A stretch of DNA of 64,000 nucleotides, taken from the NCBI RefSeq assembly GCF_001005305.1, contig NZ_LBMH01000012.1:1-64000 (forward strand). The letters run 5' to 3'. This DNA is from Kordia zhangzhouensis (GTDB taxonomy: Bacteria > Bacteroidota > Bacteroidia > Flavobacteriales > Flavobacteriaceae). Both the position numbers and the translations under genes were made by a program. The notes beneath the pieces were generated by a model, which saw only the letters and a program-made list of their open reading frames with translations, was not told the DNA's origin and did no database searches. Below are positions 1 through 7,047 of the stretch, piece after piece; position 1 is the stretch's first letter, and the number at the start of each line of letters is the position of its first letter.

Positions 1-597
1 AGTGATCCGAATGATCCATGTAATCCAAATGCAGGAGGAAATCCTGATGGCGATTGCGACGGAGATGGAGTATCAAATGGAGATGAATTAAATCCACCTA
101 ACGGAGGAGATCCAACAGATCCAACAGATCCTTGTGATTTAAATGTAGAAGATATTACTTTAGATCCTAGTCAAGATTGGATAGATGGTGATTGTGATGG
201 AGATGGTATTCCAAACGGACCTGATGGAACAGATGATGAAGATGGAGATGGACTGCCAAACTTCTTAGATGTTAACAATTCAAATACTGTTGAAAACGAT
301 CTGGAAATATTCAATGCAGTAACACCAAATGGAGATGGAGATAATGATGTATTTACGATTAGAAACATTGAAATGTTCCCAGACAACCAAGTGCGTATTT
401 ACAACAGATGGGGAGTTTTAGTATATGAAACGCAAGGATATGGTCAAAATGGAAACTACTTCCGTGGAATATCTAATGGACGAGTGACAATACAGAAAAA
501 CAAACTGTTACCGGTAGGAACATACTATTACGTTGTTGACTATGTAATAAATGGAGTAACAAAGAATAAAGCAGGTTACTTATACATTCAACGATAA
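1..597 (+). CDS. T9SS type B cargo protein, C-terminal part (gliding-motility C-terminal domain)
   Basis: The reading frame is open from the left edge, so only the last 198 residues are present. Residues about 1-100 are Asp/Gly/Asn-rich with repeated DGDGDG-like units (GDCDGDG occurs twice), typical of calcium-binding thrombospondin type 3 repeats. From about residue 100 comes the gliding-motility-associated C-terminal (CHU_C, T9SS type B) domain: TPNGDGDND near 108-116, VRIYNRWGVLVYET, and a terminal GYLYIQR. This family is secreted across the outer membrane by the type IX system and often anchored on the surface. The PorP/SprF-like gene directly downstream is the usual genomic partner. The function of the missing N-terminus cannot be told. 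Confidence 0.9.
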   Translation, partial: SDPNDPCNPNAGGNPDGDCDGDGVSNGDELNPPNGGDPTDPTDPCDLNVEDITLDPSQDWIDGDCDGDGIPNGPDGTDDEDGDGLPNFLDVNNSNTVENDLEIFNAVTPNGDGDNDVFTIRNIEMFPDNQVRIYNRWGVLVYETQGYGQNGNYFRGISNGRVTIQKNKLLPVGTYYYVVDYVINGVTKNKAGYLYIQR

Positions 598-604
598 ATA
601 CAAA

Positions 605-635
605 AGCGTACATACAGTTTTTCTGTATGTACGCT
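605..635 (+). terminator. Strong intergenic hairpin after the T9SS cargo gene
   Basis: A 13-bp perfect stem (AGCGTACATACAG paired with CTGTATGTACGCT) encloses a TTTTT loop just after the stop codon. No T-tract follows, so it may slow or protect the transcript rather than stop it fully, leaving read-through into the PorP gene possible. Confidence 0.5.
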
Positions 636-668
636 CTAATTAATAAATAAAAAATACAGCATACTATA

Positions 669-1604
669 ATGAGAAACAAAATCAGCATCATCATAGTTTT
701 ATTGAGTACTGTTTTTTCGCTACAGAGTTACGGTCAACAGGATGCTCAGTATACGCAATACATGTATAATACCATAAGTATCAATCCGGCATATGCTGGT
801 TCAAGAGGCGTATTTAGCATGGCAGGGTTGCATCGTTCTCAATGGGTTGGATTGGAAGGTGCTCCGCGTACGCAAACACTCAATTTACATACCCCTATTG
901 GAAAAAAAGGAAATGTAGGACTAGGGTTTTCTGTGATAAATGATGAATTGGGACCAACCAATGAAACTTATTTTGATATTGATTTCTCATATACAATTCG
1001 AACATCTGAAAATGGGAAACTATCATTTGGAATCAAAGCAGGAGGACATCTCTTAGACGTATGTTTTGATTGCTTAAATGAATACAGCCCTAATGATGCA
1101 TTGCTGCAAAGTAATATTGACAATAAATTTTCTCCTAATGTAGGAGCTGGAATTTACTATCGAAACTCTGAAAAATGGTATGTAGGATTATCGGCTCCCA
1201 ATTTACTAGAAACGAAACATTTTGATGAATCTTCACTATCAACAGCTAAAGAACGAATCAACTTTTATTTAATCGGAGGATATGTTTTTGATATGAGTGA
1301 AAGTGTAAAATTTAAACCAGCAGTATTATTTAAAGCTGTTTCTGGAGCACCATTACAAGCAGATTTATCTGCTAATTTTTTAATCAATGAAAAATTAACC
1401 CTCGGAGCAGCCTACAGATGGAGCGCTGCTTTTAGTGGACTGGTAGGACTACAACTGTCTGATAGCTTTATGATTGGTTTTGCATATGATCGAGAAACAA
1501 CCGAACTTGGAAATACCCAATTCAATGATGGTTCGTATGAAGTGTTCTTACGTTTTGAACTGTTCAACAATCGCGACAAAATTATCTCACCAAGATTCTT
1601 CTAA
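669..1604 (+). CDS. PorP/SprF family T9SS membrane protein
   Basis: A 311-residue outer-membrane protein of the PorP/SprF family. Residues 1-23 form a signal peptide ending at SYGQ. The family start follows immediately: DAQYTQYMYNTISINPAYAG, then alternating strands of a predicted beta barrel. In this family SprF/PorP proteins help secrete or anchor type B cargo. The gene sits between a type B cargo gene and an OmpA/PD40 gene, the usual Bacteroidetes trio, and shares the strand with both, so it probably serves the cargo at the left edge. It has the usual family length and no sign of damage. Confidence 0.93.
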   Translation: MRNKISIIIVLLSTVFSLQSYGQQDAQYTQYMYNTISINPAYAGSRGVFSMAGLHRSQWVGLEGAPRTQTLNLHTPIGKKGNVGLGFSVINDELGPTNETYFDIDFSYTIRTSENGKLSFGIKAGGHLLDVCFDCLNEYSPNDALLQSNIDNKFSPNVGAGIYYRNSEKWYVGLSAPNLLETKHFDESSLSTAKERINFYLIGGYVFDMSESVKFKPAVLFKAVSGAPLQADLSANFLINEKLTLGAAYRWSAAFSGLVGLQLSDSFMIGFAYDRETTELGNTQFNDGSYEVFLRFELFNNRDKIISPRFF

Positions 1605-1611
1605 AACTAGC

Positions 1612-3561
1612 ATGATGAAACAAATAAAATATATAATATATACGGTATTAAGTTTACTTGTTTTTGTGGGAAATGCGCAAGAACGAAAACTTACTAAAGC
1701 AGATAAAAAGTATGATGATTATGCGTTCATCAATGCAATTGAAATTTATGAAGAAGTTGCAGAAGAAGGGTACAAATCAAAAGAACTTTTTGAAAAGCTA
1801 GGAAATGCATACTATTTCAATGCAGATTTGGCGACTGCTGCAAAATGGTATGAAGAACTATTCAAAATGGGAGAAGAAATTGCTCCAGAATATTACTTTC
1901 GTTATGCACAATCACTAAAAGCACTTGAACGTTATGAGGAAGCCGATACTAAAATGCAACAGTTTAATCAACTTACGGGAAGTGACATAAGAGGGAATAA
2001 ATTTATAAAAACACGTAATTATTTAGAAGAAATTGCAGCACAATCAGGTCGCTTTCGTATAGAAAATTTAGGAGTTAATTCTCCATATTCTGATTTTGCG
2101 CCATCATTTTACCTTGAAAATAATTTAGTGTTCTCTTCAGCAAGAGATACAGGAGTCGCAACACGTTACAAACACAAATGGAATGCTCGTCCATTTTTAG
2201 ACCTCTATGGAGCTGAAGTAGCTGAAAATGGAAGTTTAGTCAATGTAGATAAATTTTCAGGAAAACTAAATACCAAATACCACGAATCAACTACAGCTTT
2301 TACAAAAGATGGAAACACAATGTACTTTACGCGTAATAATTATTACAAAGGAAAGTATAAAAAAGACCAAAAAGGAATTAACAAACTAAAAATATTCAGA
2401 GCCACACGTGGGGAAAATGGTTGGACAAATATTGAGGAACTTCCTTTCAACAGTGATTTATATTCTGTTGCGCATCCAGCATTAAGTCCTGACGAGAAAA
2501 AACTTTATTTTGCATCCGATATGCCTGGCTCAGTAGGACAATCTGATTTATACGTAGTAGATATTCACAATGACGGAACATTTGGAGAGCCTAAAAATTT
2601 AGGAAAAGGAATCAACACAGAAGCTAGAGAAAACTTTCCGTTTGTAAGTCAAGACAACGAGCTCTACTTTTCTTCTGATGGACATGTTGGTTTAGGAGGA
2701 TTAGATATTTTCGTGATGCGTCTTGACGATGAAGAATCTACTATTTATAATGTTGGAGAACCAGTTAATAGTCCTGTCGATGATTTTTCATTCATCATAA
2801 ACACTACAACCAAAAAAGGGTACTTTGCATCCAACCGTTCTGGTGGACAAGGTGATGACGATATTTATTCATTTTTAGAAATAAAATCCATTCAATGGAC
2901 ATGCGAACAGGAAATTGTAGGTGTGGTAAAAGATAACAAATCTAACGAATTGTTGGTAGGAGCAAATGTAAAACTATTTGATAATGATAATCAAGAGCTA
3001 GAAAATACGTATAGCGATGATTTAGGAAAGTTTAGGTTTAAAACAATGATTGATTGTGAAGAAGTATATTTTATCAGAGCTTCCAAAAAAGAGTACAACT
3101 CGGAAGAAGTTTTATTACCTAAAACAGATGAAGCTGGTTTACGCTCAGTAACACTATTGTTGGAAAAAGAAAAAGTTCCATTCAAAGTAGGGGATGATCT
3201 TGCTGTAACTCTTAACATACCAATTATTTATTTTGACTTTGACAAGGCAAATATTCGCCCAGATGCAGCTACAGAACTAGAAAAAGTAGTTGCAGTAATG
3301 AGAAAATATCCAACACTTAAAATTGATGTTCGCTCGCATACAGACAGTCGTGGAAGTGATTCATACAACAAAAAACTATCACAACGCAGAAACAAATCTA
3401 CACGAGACTATATCATCTCTAAAGGAATCGATGCAAGTAGAATAACAGGCGACGGTTACGGAGAAGAAAGATTGGTAAACAAATGTAGTAATGGTGTAAA
3501 ATGTTCGGAAGAAGAACATCAACTTAATAGACGTAGCGAATTTATAGTCGTGGAAAAATAA
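1612..3561 (+). CDS. OmpA family protein with TPR-like and PD40 repeats
   Basis: A 649-residue envelope protein. The start chosen is the ATG 7 bp after the PorP stop, because it gives a clean signal peptide ending at VGNAQ; an in-frame start further upstream would lie inside the PorP gene. Domains in order: TPR-like helices about 25-140; PD40/WD40-like beta-propeller repeats about 150-430 (for example SPDEKKLYFASDMPG near 292); a carboxypeptidase-regulatory-like fold about 437-510 (GVVKDNKSNELLVGANVKLF); and a C-terminal OmpA peptidoglycan-binding domain from about 537 (YFDFDKANIRPDA, later NRRSEFIV). Such proteins tether T9SS or gliding machinery to the cell wall. Probably one operon with the two genes before it. 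Confidence 0.93.
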   Translation: MMKQIKYIIYTVLSLLVFVGNAQERKLTKADKKYDDYAFINAIEIYEEVAEEGYKSKELFEKLGNAYYFNADLATAAKWYEELFKMGEEIAPEYYFRYAQSLKALERYEEADTKMQQFNQLTGSDIRGNKFIKTRNYLEEIAAQSGRFRIENLGVNSPYSDFAPSFYLENNLVFSSARDTGVATRYKHKWNARPFLDLYGAEVAENGSLVNVDKFSGKLNTKYHESTTAFTKDGNTMYFTRNNYYKGKYKKDQKGINKLKIFRATRGENGWTNIEELPFNSDLYSVAHPALSPDEKKLYFASDMPGSVGQSDLYVVDIHNDGTFGEPKNLGKGINTEARENFPFVSQDNELYFSSDGHVGLGGLDIFVMRLDDEESTIYNVGEPVNSPVDDFSFIINTTTKKGYFASNRSGGQGDDDIYSFLEIKSIQWTCEQEIVGVVKDNKSNELLVGANVKLFDNDNQELENTYSDDLGKFRFKTMIDCEEVYFIRASKKEYNSEEVLLPKTDEAGLRSVTLLLEKEKVPFKVGDDLAVTLNIPIIYFDFDKANIRPDAATELEKVVAVMRKYPTLKIDVRSHTDSRGSDSYNKKLSQRRNKSTRDYIISKGIDASRITGDGYGEERLVNKCSNGVKCSEEEHQLNRRSEFIVVEK

Positions 3562-3579
3562 AAAAACGAACATATACAA

Positions 3580-3614
3580 AAAAAGCATTCTAACATTTAG
3601 AATGCTTTTTTTTG
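3580..3614 (+). terminator. Rho-independent terminator of the T9SS cargo/PorP/OmpA operon
   Basis: Perfect 10-bp stem AGCATTCTAA/TTAGAATGCT with a CAT loop, preceded by an A-run and followed by a T-run. The A-run also makes it workable on the other strand. Confidence 0.85.
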
Positions 3615-3723
3615 TAGAATACATACGGCATAAAAATGGGGTAACTACTTTTTCAAAAACACAATATGTTAATTTTAACTAAAAAATAGGAAAATACAGT
3701 AAAGGCAACACCTGTTGATTTTG

Positions 3724-3731
3724 TAAATTTG
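3724..3731 (+). promoter_or_regulatory. TAnnTTTG -7 promoter element for idi
   Basis: TAAATTTG matches the Bacteroidetes primary-sigma -7 consensus exactly and lies 16 nt before the idi start. I see no clear TTTG at the expected -33 position. Confidence 0.6.
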
Positions 3732-3747
3732 TGTTCTATCAAAAAAT

Positions 3748-4272
3748 ATGGCACAAGAAAACGTAATTCTAGTAAACGAAAATGATGAGCAAATTGGCGT
3801 GATGGAAAAAATCGAAGCGCATGAAAAAGCATTGCTACATAGAGCATTTTCCGTATTTATCCTTAATAACAAAGGAGAGTTGATGCTACAACAACGCGCC
3901 CTCCACAAATATCATTCCCCTGGTTTATGGACCAATACCTGTTGCAGTCACCAACGTGAAGGTGAAAGTAACATTGCTGCAGGTAAACGAAGATTACAAG
4001 AAGAAATGGGTTTTGTTACCGAACTTGCAGAAGCAGTTTCGTTTATATACAAAGCACCTTTTGACAACGGATTGACAGAGCATGAATACGATCATGTAAT
4101 GATAGGAAACTATAACGACGCTCCTATAATTAATCCCGATGAAGTTGCCGACTGGAAGTGGATGGATGTTAAAGCTGTTAAAGATGACATTGCTAGTCAC
4201 CCCGAAAAATATACAGCTTGGTTCAAAATTATTTTTGATAAATTTTACGAACACATAAAAGTCGATATATGA
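3748..4272 (+). CDS. idi: Isopentenyl-diphosphate delta-isomerase, type I
   Basis: A 174-residue Nudix-fold enzyme that interconverts isopentenyl and dimethylallyl diphosphate, feeding isoprenoids such as carotenoids and menaquinone. Visible signatures are HSPGLWTNTCCSH with the likely catalytic Cys66, the Nudix-like helix GKRRLQEEMGF near 79-89, and the acidic EHEYDHV near 111-117. The length matches the bacterial type I enzyme. Its last four bases overlap the start of the next gene (ATGA), so the two are translationally coupled. A TAAATTTG promoter element lies just upstream. Confidence 0.95.
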   Translation: MAQENVILVNENDEQIGVMEKIEAHEKALLHRAFSVFILNNKGELMLQQRALHKYHSPGLWTNTCCSHQREGESNIAAGKRRLQEEMGFVTELAEAVSFIYKAPFDNGLTEHEYDHVMIGNYNDAPIINPDEVADWKWMDVKAVKDDIASHPEKYTAWFKIIFDKFYEHIKVDI

Positions 4273-4679
4273 AAGTTACTGTCAGCAGAAAAGCACATTT
4301 CAATGCCGCACATCGGTTGTATCGACCAGACTGGGACGATACAAAAAACGAAGCCGTTTTTGGAAAATGTAGCAATCCAAACTATCACGGACACAATTAT
4401 GAATTGATAGTAAGTGTAAAAGGCGAAATTGACCCTGAAACAGGATTTGTAATGGACGTAAAAGTATTAAAAGATCTCATTTGCTCGGAAGTAGAAGACG
4501 CTTTCGATCATAAAAATCTAAACCTAGAAGTTCCAGAATTTAAAAACCTGAATCCAACAGCCGAAAATATTGTGGTAGTCATTTGGAAAAAGCTTAGAAA
4601 GCATATAAAAACTACATTAGACCTCGAAGTAGTTTTATATGAAACACCGCGAAATTTTGTAAAATATGCAGGAGAATAA
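4269..4679 (+). CDS. 6-pyruvoyl-tetrahydropterin synthase family enzyme (PTPS type)
   Basis: A 136-residue T-fold enzyme of the PTPS/QueD family, acting on dihydroneopterin triphosphate. Zinc ligands are His15, His40 and His42; the catalytic Cys34 sits in GKCSNPNYHGHNY. The spacing CxxxxxHGH is that of true 6-pyruvoyl-tetrahydropterin synthases; queuosine QueD enzymes have CxxxHGH. The stretch GEIDPETGFVMD and the later DHKNLN and YETPRN closely resemble the animal enzyme. A role in tetrahydrobiopterin-like cofactor synthesis is therefore more likely than queuosine, though automated annotation would probably say QueD. Overlaps idi by 4 bp and precedes manA by 9 bp. Confidence 0.85.
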   Translation: MKVTVSRKAHFNAAHRLYRPDWDDTKNEAVFGKCSNPNYHGHNYELIVSVKGEIDPETGFVMDVKVLKDLICSEVEDAFDHKNLNLEVPEFKNLNPTAENIVVVIWKKLRKHIKTTLDLEVVLYETPRNFVKYAGE

Positions 4680-4688
4680 CTAAGAACG

Positions 4689-5663
4689 ATGAACTTGTAT
4701 CCTTTTAAATTTAATGCCATACTCAAAGAACGTATTTGGGGCGGAACCAAACTCAAAGAAGTACTCAACAAAGAAGCTACTGGTGAAACCATAGGTGAAA
4801 GTTGGGAACTATCTGATGTAAAAGGAGAATCGTCAGTTGTTGCAAAAGGGGCACTCAAAGGAAAAACATTACAAGAACTCAGCGAAACTTTTCAAGAAGA
4901 GCTTTTAGGAAGCAAAGTATATGAAACCTTTGGAACAAAATTTCCTTTATTAATCAAATATATCGATGCTCAAAAAGATTTATCAATTCAAGTACATCCC
5001 AACGATGCCCTTGCAAAAGAACGCCACAATTCGTTTGGAAAAACAGAAATGTGGTATGTAATGCAAGCTGATGAAGGAGCCAAATTAATGGTTGGTTTCA
5101 ATCAAGAGGTTACCAAAGAACAATACCAGGAGCATCTAGAAAATAATACGCTTACGCAAATACTCAACTTTGAACCTGTAAAAAAAGGAGATGTGTTCTT
5201 TTTGCCTACCGGAAGGATTCATGCCATCGGAGGCGGAATTCTTCTTGCAGAAATCCAGCAAACTTCAGATATTACATATCGGATTTATGATTGGAATCGG
5301 GTTGATGCCAATGGAAACTCTCGCGAATTACATACAGCTTTGGCATTAGATGCAATAGATTATTCTTATTACAAAAACTATAAAACAAACTACCAAGAAC
5401 TTCCTAATCAAATAACAAATCTAGTTGATTGCCCTTACTTTACGACTAATTTACTTCCTTTTATAGGAGAACTGTCATTAAATCATCATGACAAAGATTC
5501 ATTTGTGATATATCTCTGTGTAAAAGGCAATGTAACTCTTAGCACAGAAACTTATGAAGAACAGTTAAAACAAGGAGAAACACTGTTGCTACCAGCTTGT
5601 ATAAAAAACATCAAAGTAATGGCAAAAGAAGCTTCAGAATTATTGGAAGTGTATATCAAATAA
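4689..5663 (+). CDS. manA: Mannose-6-phosphate isomerase, type I small form
   Basis: A 324-residue zinc-dependent isomerase interconverting fructose-6-phosphate and mannose-6-phosphate, which supplies GDP-mannose for glycans. The cupin metal site is visible: Gln101 and His103 in IQVHPND, Glu120 in KTEMWYV, and His178 in PTGRIHAIGGG. ITYRIYDWNR further on is also typical. The length is that of the Bacillus-like short class rather than the E. coli enzyme of about 390 residues. Third gene of the idi-PTPS-manA group, 9 bp after the PTPS stop. Confidence 0.93.
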   Translation: MNLYPFKFNAILKERIWGGTKLKEVLNKEATGETIGESWELSDVKGESSVVAKGALKGKTLQELSETFQEELLGSKVYETFGTKFPLLIKYIDAQKDLSIQVHPNDALAKERHNSFGKTEMWYVMQADEGAKLMVGFNQEVTKEQYQEHLENNTLTQILNFEPVKKGDVFFLPTGRIHAIGGGILLAEIQQTSDITYRIYDWNRVDANGNSRELHTALALDAIDYSYYKNYKTNYQELPNQITNLVDCPYFTTNLLPFIGELSLNHHDKDSFVIYLCVKGNVTLSTETYEEQLKQGETLLLPACIKNIKVMAKEASELLEVYIK

Positions 5664-5683
5664 CTTTGCAGATTTATACCTAA

Positions 5684-5716
5684 AAAATAAAAAATCCCAA
5701 GCGTTCAACTTGGGAA
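5684..5716 (-). terminator. Terminator between convergent manA and hotdog-like gene
   Basis: Stem TCCCAAG/CTTGGGA with a 7-nt loop. The A-rich run on its left becomes a long T-tract on the minus strand, so it best terminates the minus-strand gene, but it may also help end manA. Confidence 0.75.
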
Positions 5717-5725
5717 TTTCATTAC

Positions 5726-6100
5726 TCACGAAACCTTTCGAATGGGTTTTTCTAACAAAGGAAAGCCAAAAGTAGCTTGACAAATAGCTTCTTCTGTTTT
5801 TGATTTTTTCTTCGATTTGGTGACTAAAATATGTACGACAAGTCGTTGAGCGTTTTGCTGAATCAATTGTGCTTGAATATTCAAAGAATCATTTAAACGC
5901 GCACTTTTATTCATCTTTATATCGTATTCTACAATAGTGGGAACTTCATGAGAATAAAACTCTCTAATTGGATAGGTGGCTGCTACTTGAATTTTATCAA
6001 AAAGAATATGTGGATGTAAAAATCCGTTACCGTTCGTTACTTTTTTAGTAACTAAAAATTGAATATTGGTCTGAATTGTATTTTGTGTGAATGTGTTCAT
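5726..6100 (-). CDS. Probable hotdog-fold thioesterase-like protein
   Basis: A 124-residue protein without signal peptide or membrane segment. Its layout resembles small 4HBT/hotdog proteins: an early GFLHPHILFDKIQVAATYP helix-like stretch, then beta-rich segments (VPTIVEYDIKMNKSARLND, RLVVHILVTKS) and a closing ICQATFGFPLLEKP. No catalytic residue can be assigned with certainty, so the fold and thioesterase activity are inference. It is the last gene of a minus-strand group that begins with the small ORF 12 bp upstream and ends at the terminator following its stop. Confidence 0.45.
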   Translation of the reverse strand: MNTFTQNTIQTNIQFLVTKKVTNGNGFLHPHILFDKIQVAATYPIREFYSHEVPTIVEYDIKMNKSARLNDSLNIQAQLIQQNAQRLVVHILVTKSKKKSKTEEAICQATFGFPLLEKPIRKVS

Positions 6101-6111
6101 AATGTAAAAAA

Positions 6112-6228
6112 TTAATGATGTATCAAAAGTGGTATAGGTTCATAAAAAGGTGTTTGAATTCTATAATAAGGATTCATGGAAAAAATCAGTTGAGACATTT
6201 TTTGGATCAAGGTGAATGTACGTTTCAT
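6112..6228 (-). CDS. Small ORF, 38 aa, upstream of the hotdog-like gene
   Basis: An ATG-initiated 38-residue ORF beginning MKRTFTLIQKMSQLIFSMNP and ending PIPLLIHH, 11 nt before the hotdog-like start. It has no signal peptide. It resembles the 41-residue ORF farther upstream on the same strand: both begin with a short amphipathic stretch (TLIQKMSQ against VQLYRQLTQ) and carry an RIQ motif followed by a Pro/aromatic cluster. Whether it is translated is unknown. It could be a leader peptide for the downstream gene or a member of a small paralogous family. Confidence 0.4.
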   Translation of the reverse strand: MKRTFTLIQKMSQLIFSMNPYYRIQTPFYEPIPLLIHH

Positions 6229-6261
6229 ACGAATAGATTTTAAAAAATTAAACAGTTAAAA

Positions 6262-6291
6262 ATAAAAAAGGTGCTTTGTAAAAAGCACCTT
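6262..6291 (-). terminator. Rho-independent terminator of the 41-aa small ORF
   Basis: On the minus strand AAGGTGCTTTT pairs with AAAGCACCTT around a 3-nt loop and is followed by a T-rich run. It ends a minus-strand transcript and lies 32 bp after the stop of the 41-residue ORF, which supports that ORF being transcribed. There is no T-run on the plus strand. Confidence 0.75.
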
Positions 6292-6323
6292 ATAAGTTTA
6301 TAATATAGATATTGAATTGTTAA

Positions 6324-6449
6324 CTAATACTTATGTTGATGCTGATGGTACGGCGATTTCTGAATACGCACAGGAATACAAATCATAACACGTTTGGCGT
6401 TCGTGGTAGATTGAGTTAACTGTCGATATAACTGTACAATAGCATTCAT
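6324..6449 (-). CDS. Small ORF, 41 aa, followed by its own terminator
   Basis: An ATG-initiated ORF of 41 residues (MNAIVQLYRQLTQ at the start, then RVMICIPVRIQKSP, ending YHQHQHKY) in the gap before the 88-aa gene, which is divergent from it. The basic, His-rich tail is unusual. A good terminator 32 bp downstream on the same strand argues for a dedicated transcript. It shares an RIQ-Pro-aromatic motif with the 38-residue ORF on the other side of that terminator. I do not recognise a family; it could be a small regulatory or membrane-associated protein, or chance. Confidence 0.4.
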   Translation of the reverse strand: MNAIVQLYRQLTQSTTNAKRVMICIPVRIQKSPYHQHQHKY

Positions 6450-6525
6450 GAGATAAAACTAGAAAAATAAATTTAGATGCACTAACATTTGTGTTATTTA
6501 TAACAAATAATAGACCATTTTAGTG

Positions 6526-6533
6526 TAAATTTG
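6526..6533 (+). promoter_or_regulatory. TAnnTTTG -7 element for the 88-aa gene
   Basis: TAAATTTG matches the consensus exactly, 19 nt before the start codon. A near-palindrome (TTTGTTAT facing AACACAAA) lies between this promoter and the divergent small ORF and could be an operator. Confidence 0.6.
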
Positions 6534-6552
6534 CAAAAAATTATAATATATC

Positions 6553-6819
6553 ATGGCAAATAAAAGAGATTTAAAGAAAGACTTGAACTATGTTTTTGGA
6601 GACATCATTGATGCTGCATTACTATGGCAAGTTGCCAATCCTCAAGAAGATTCTGCAAAAAGTGAAGAGATTATTGATGAATCTATTCAGAGTTTTGATG
6701 AATTGATTGCAGAGACTAACAAAAGAGGAGTAGAAAATCCTAAGGCACACTTTAAAGGAATCCGTCAAGAATTGGAAACAAGAGCAACTACTCTAGTAAC
6801 AAAAATCAATAGTTTGTAA
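6553..6819 (+). CDS. Conserved small acidic helical protein
   Basis: An 88-residue cytosolic protein beginning MANKRDLKKDLNYVFGDIID. It is acidic and predicted helical throughout, with no signal peptide, Cys pair or recognisable catalytic motif. It looks like a conserved Bacteroidetes protein of unknown function; I do not know its role. It stands alone on its strand between a good TAAATTTG promoter and the tRNA-Thr gene. The tRNA promoter begins just after its stop codon, so the two are probably separate transcripts. Confidence 0.75.
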   Translation: MANKRDLKKDLNYVFGDIIDAALLWQVANPQEDSAKSEEIIDESIQSFDELIAETNKRGVENPKAHFKGIRQELETRATTLVTKINSL

Positions 6820-6835
6820 AAAAAATAAAAAAACG

Positions 6836-6866
6836 TTTGCAAAGAATAAAAAGCTTTTTATATTTG
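6836..6866 (+). promoter_or_regulatory. Consensus Bacteroidetes promoter of tRNA-Thr
   Basis: TTTG at 6836-6839 and TATATTTG at 6859-6866 are separated by 19 nt, a textbook -33/-7 pair for the Bacteroidetes primary sigma factor, ending 10 nt before the tRNA 5' end. Confidence 0.85.
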
Positions 6867-6876
6867 CAACCGCTTT

Positions 6877-6950
6877 GCCGATGTAGCTCAGCTGGCTAGA
6901 GCAGCTGATTTGTAATCAGCAGGTCGTGGGTTCGAGTCCCTCCATCGGCT
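6877..6950 (+). tRNA. tRNA-Thr (anticodon TGT)
   Basis: A 74-nt cloverleaf. The acceptor arms GCCGATG and CATCGGC pair fully; the D arm has AGCTCAGCTGGCTAGAGC; the anticodon stem GCTGA/TCAGC holds loop TTTGTAA with anticodon TGT at 6911-6913; the T arm has GGTTCGAGTCC. CCA is not encoded (TCA follows). A consensus promoter precedes it and a strong terminator follows, so it is a single-gene transcript. Confidence 0.97.
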
Positions 6951-6964
6951 CAAAGTATATAAAG

Positions 6965-6998
6965 ACAGCAATTACGAAAGTGATTGCTGTTTTTTTTA
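6965..6998 (+). terminator. Terminator of tRNA-Thr
   Basis: An 11-bp stem ACAGCAATTAC/GTGATTGCTGT with a GAAA tetraloop and a run of eight or more T. Confidence 0.9.
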
Positions 6999-7047
6999 TG
7001 CATAAAAATCAGCGTATATTTAATACAGAAATTCAAAATTATTCTAA

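Noticed and set aside
1474-1611. Upstream extension of the OmpA/PD40 gene
   Set aside because: It would overlap the PorP gene by 131 bp and destroy the clean signal peptide starting at 1612.
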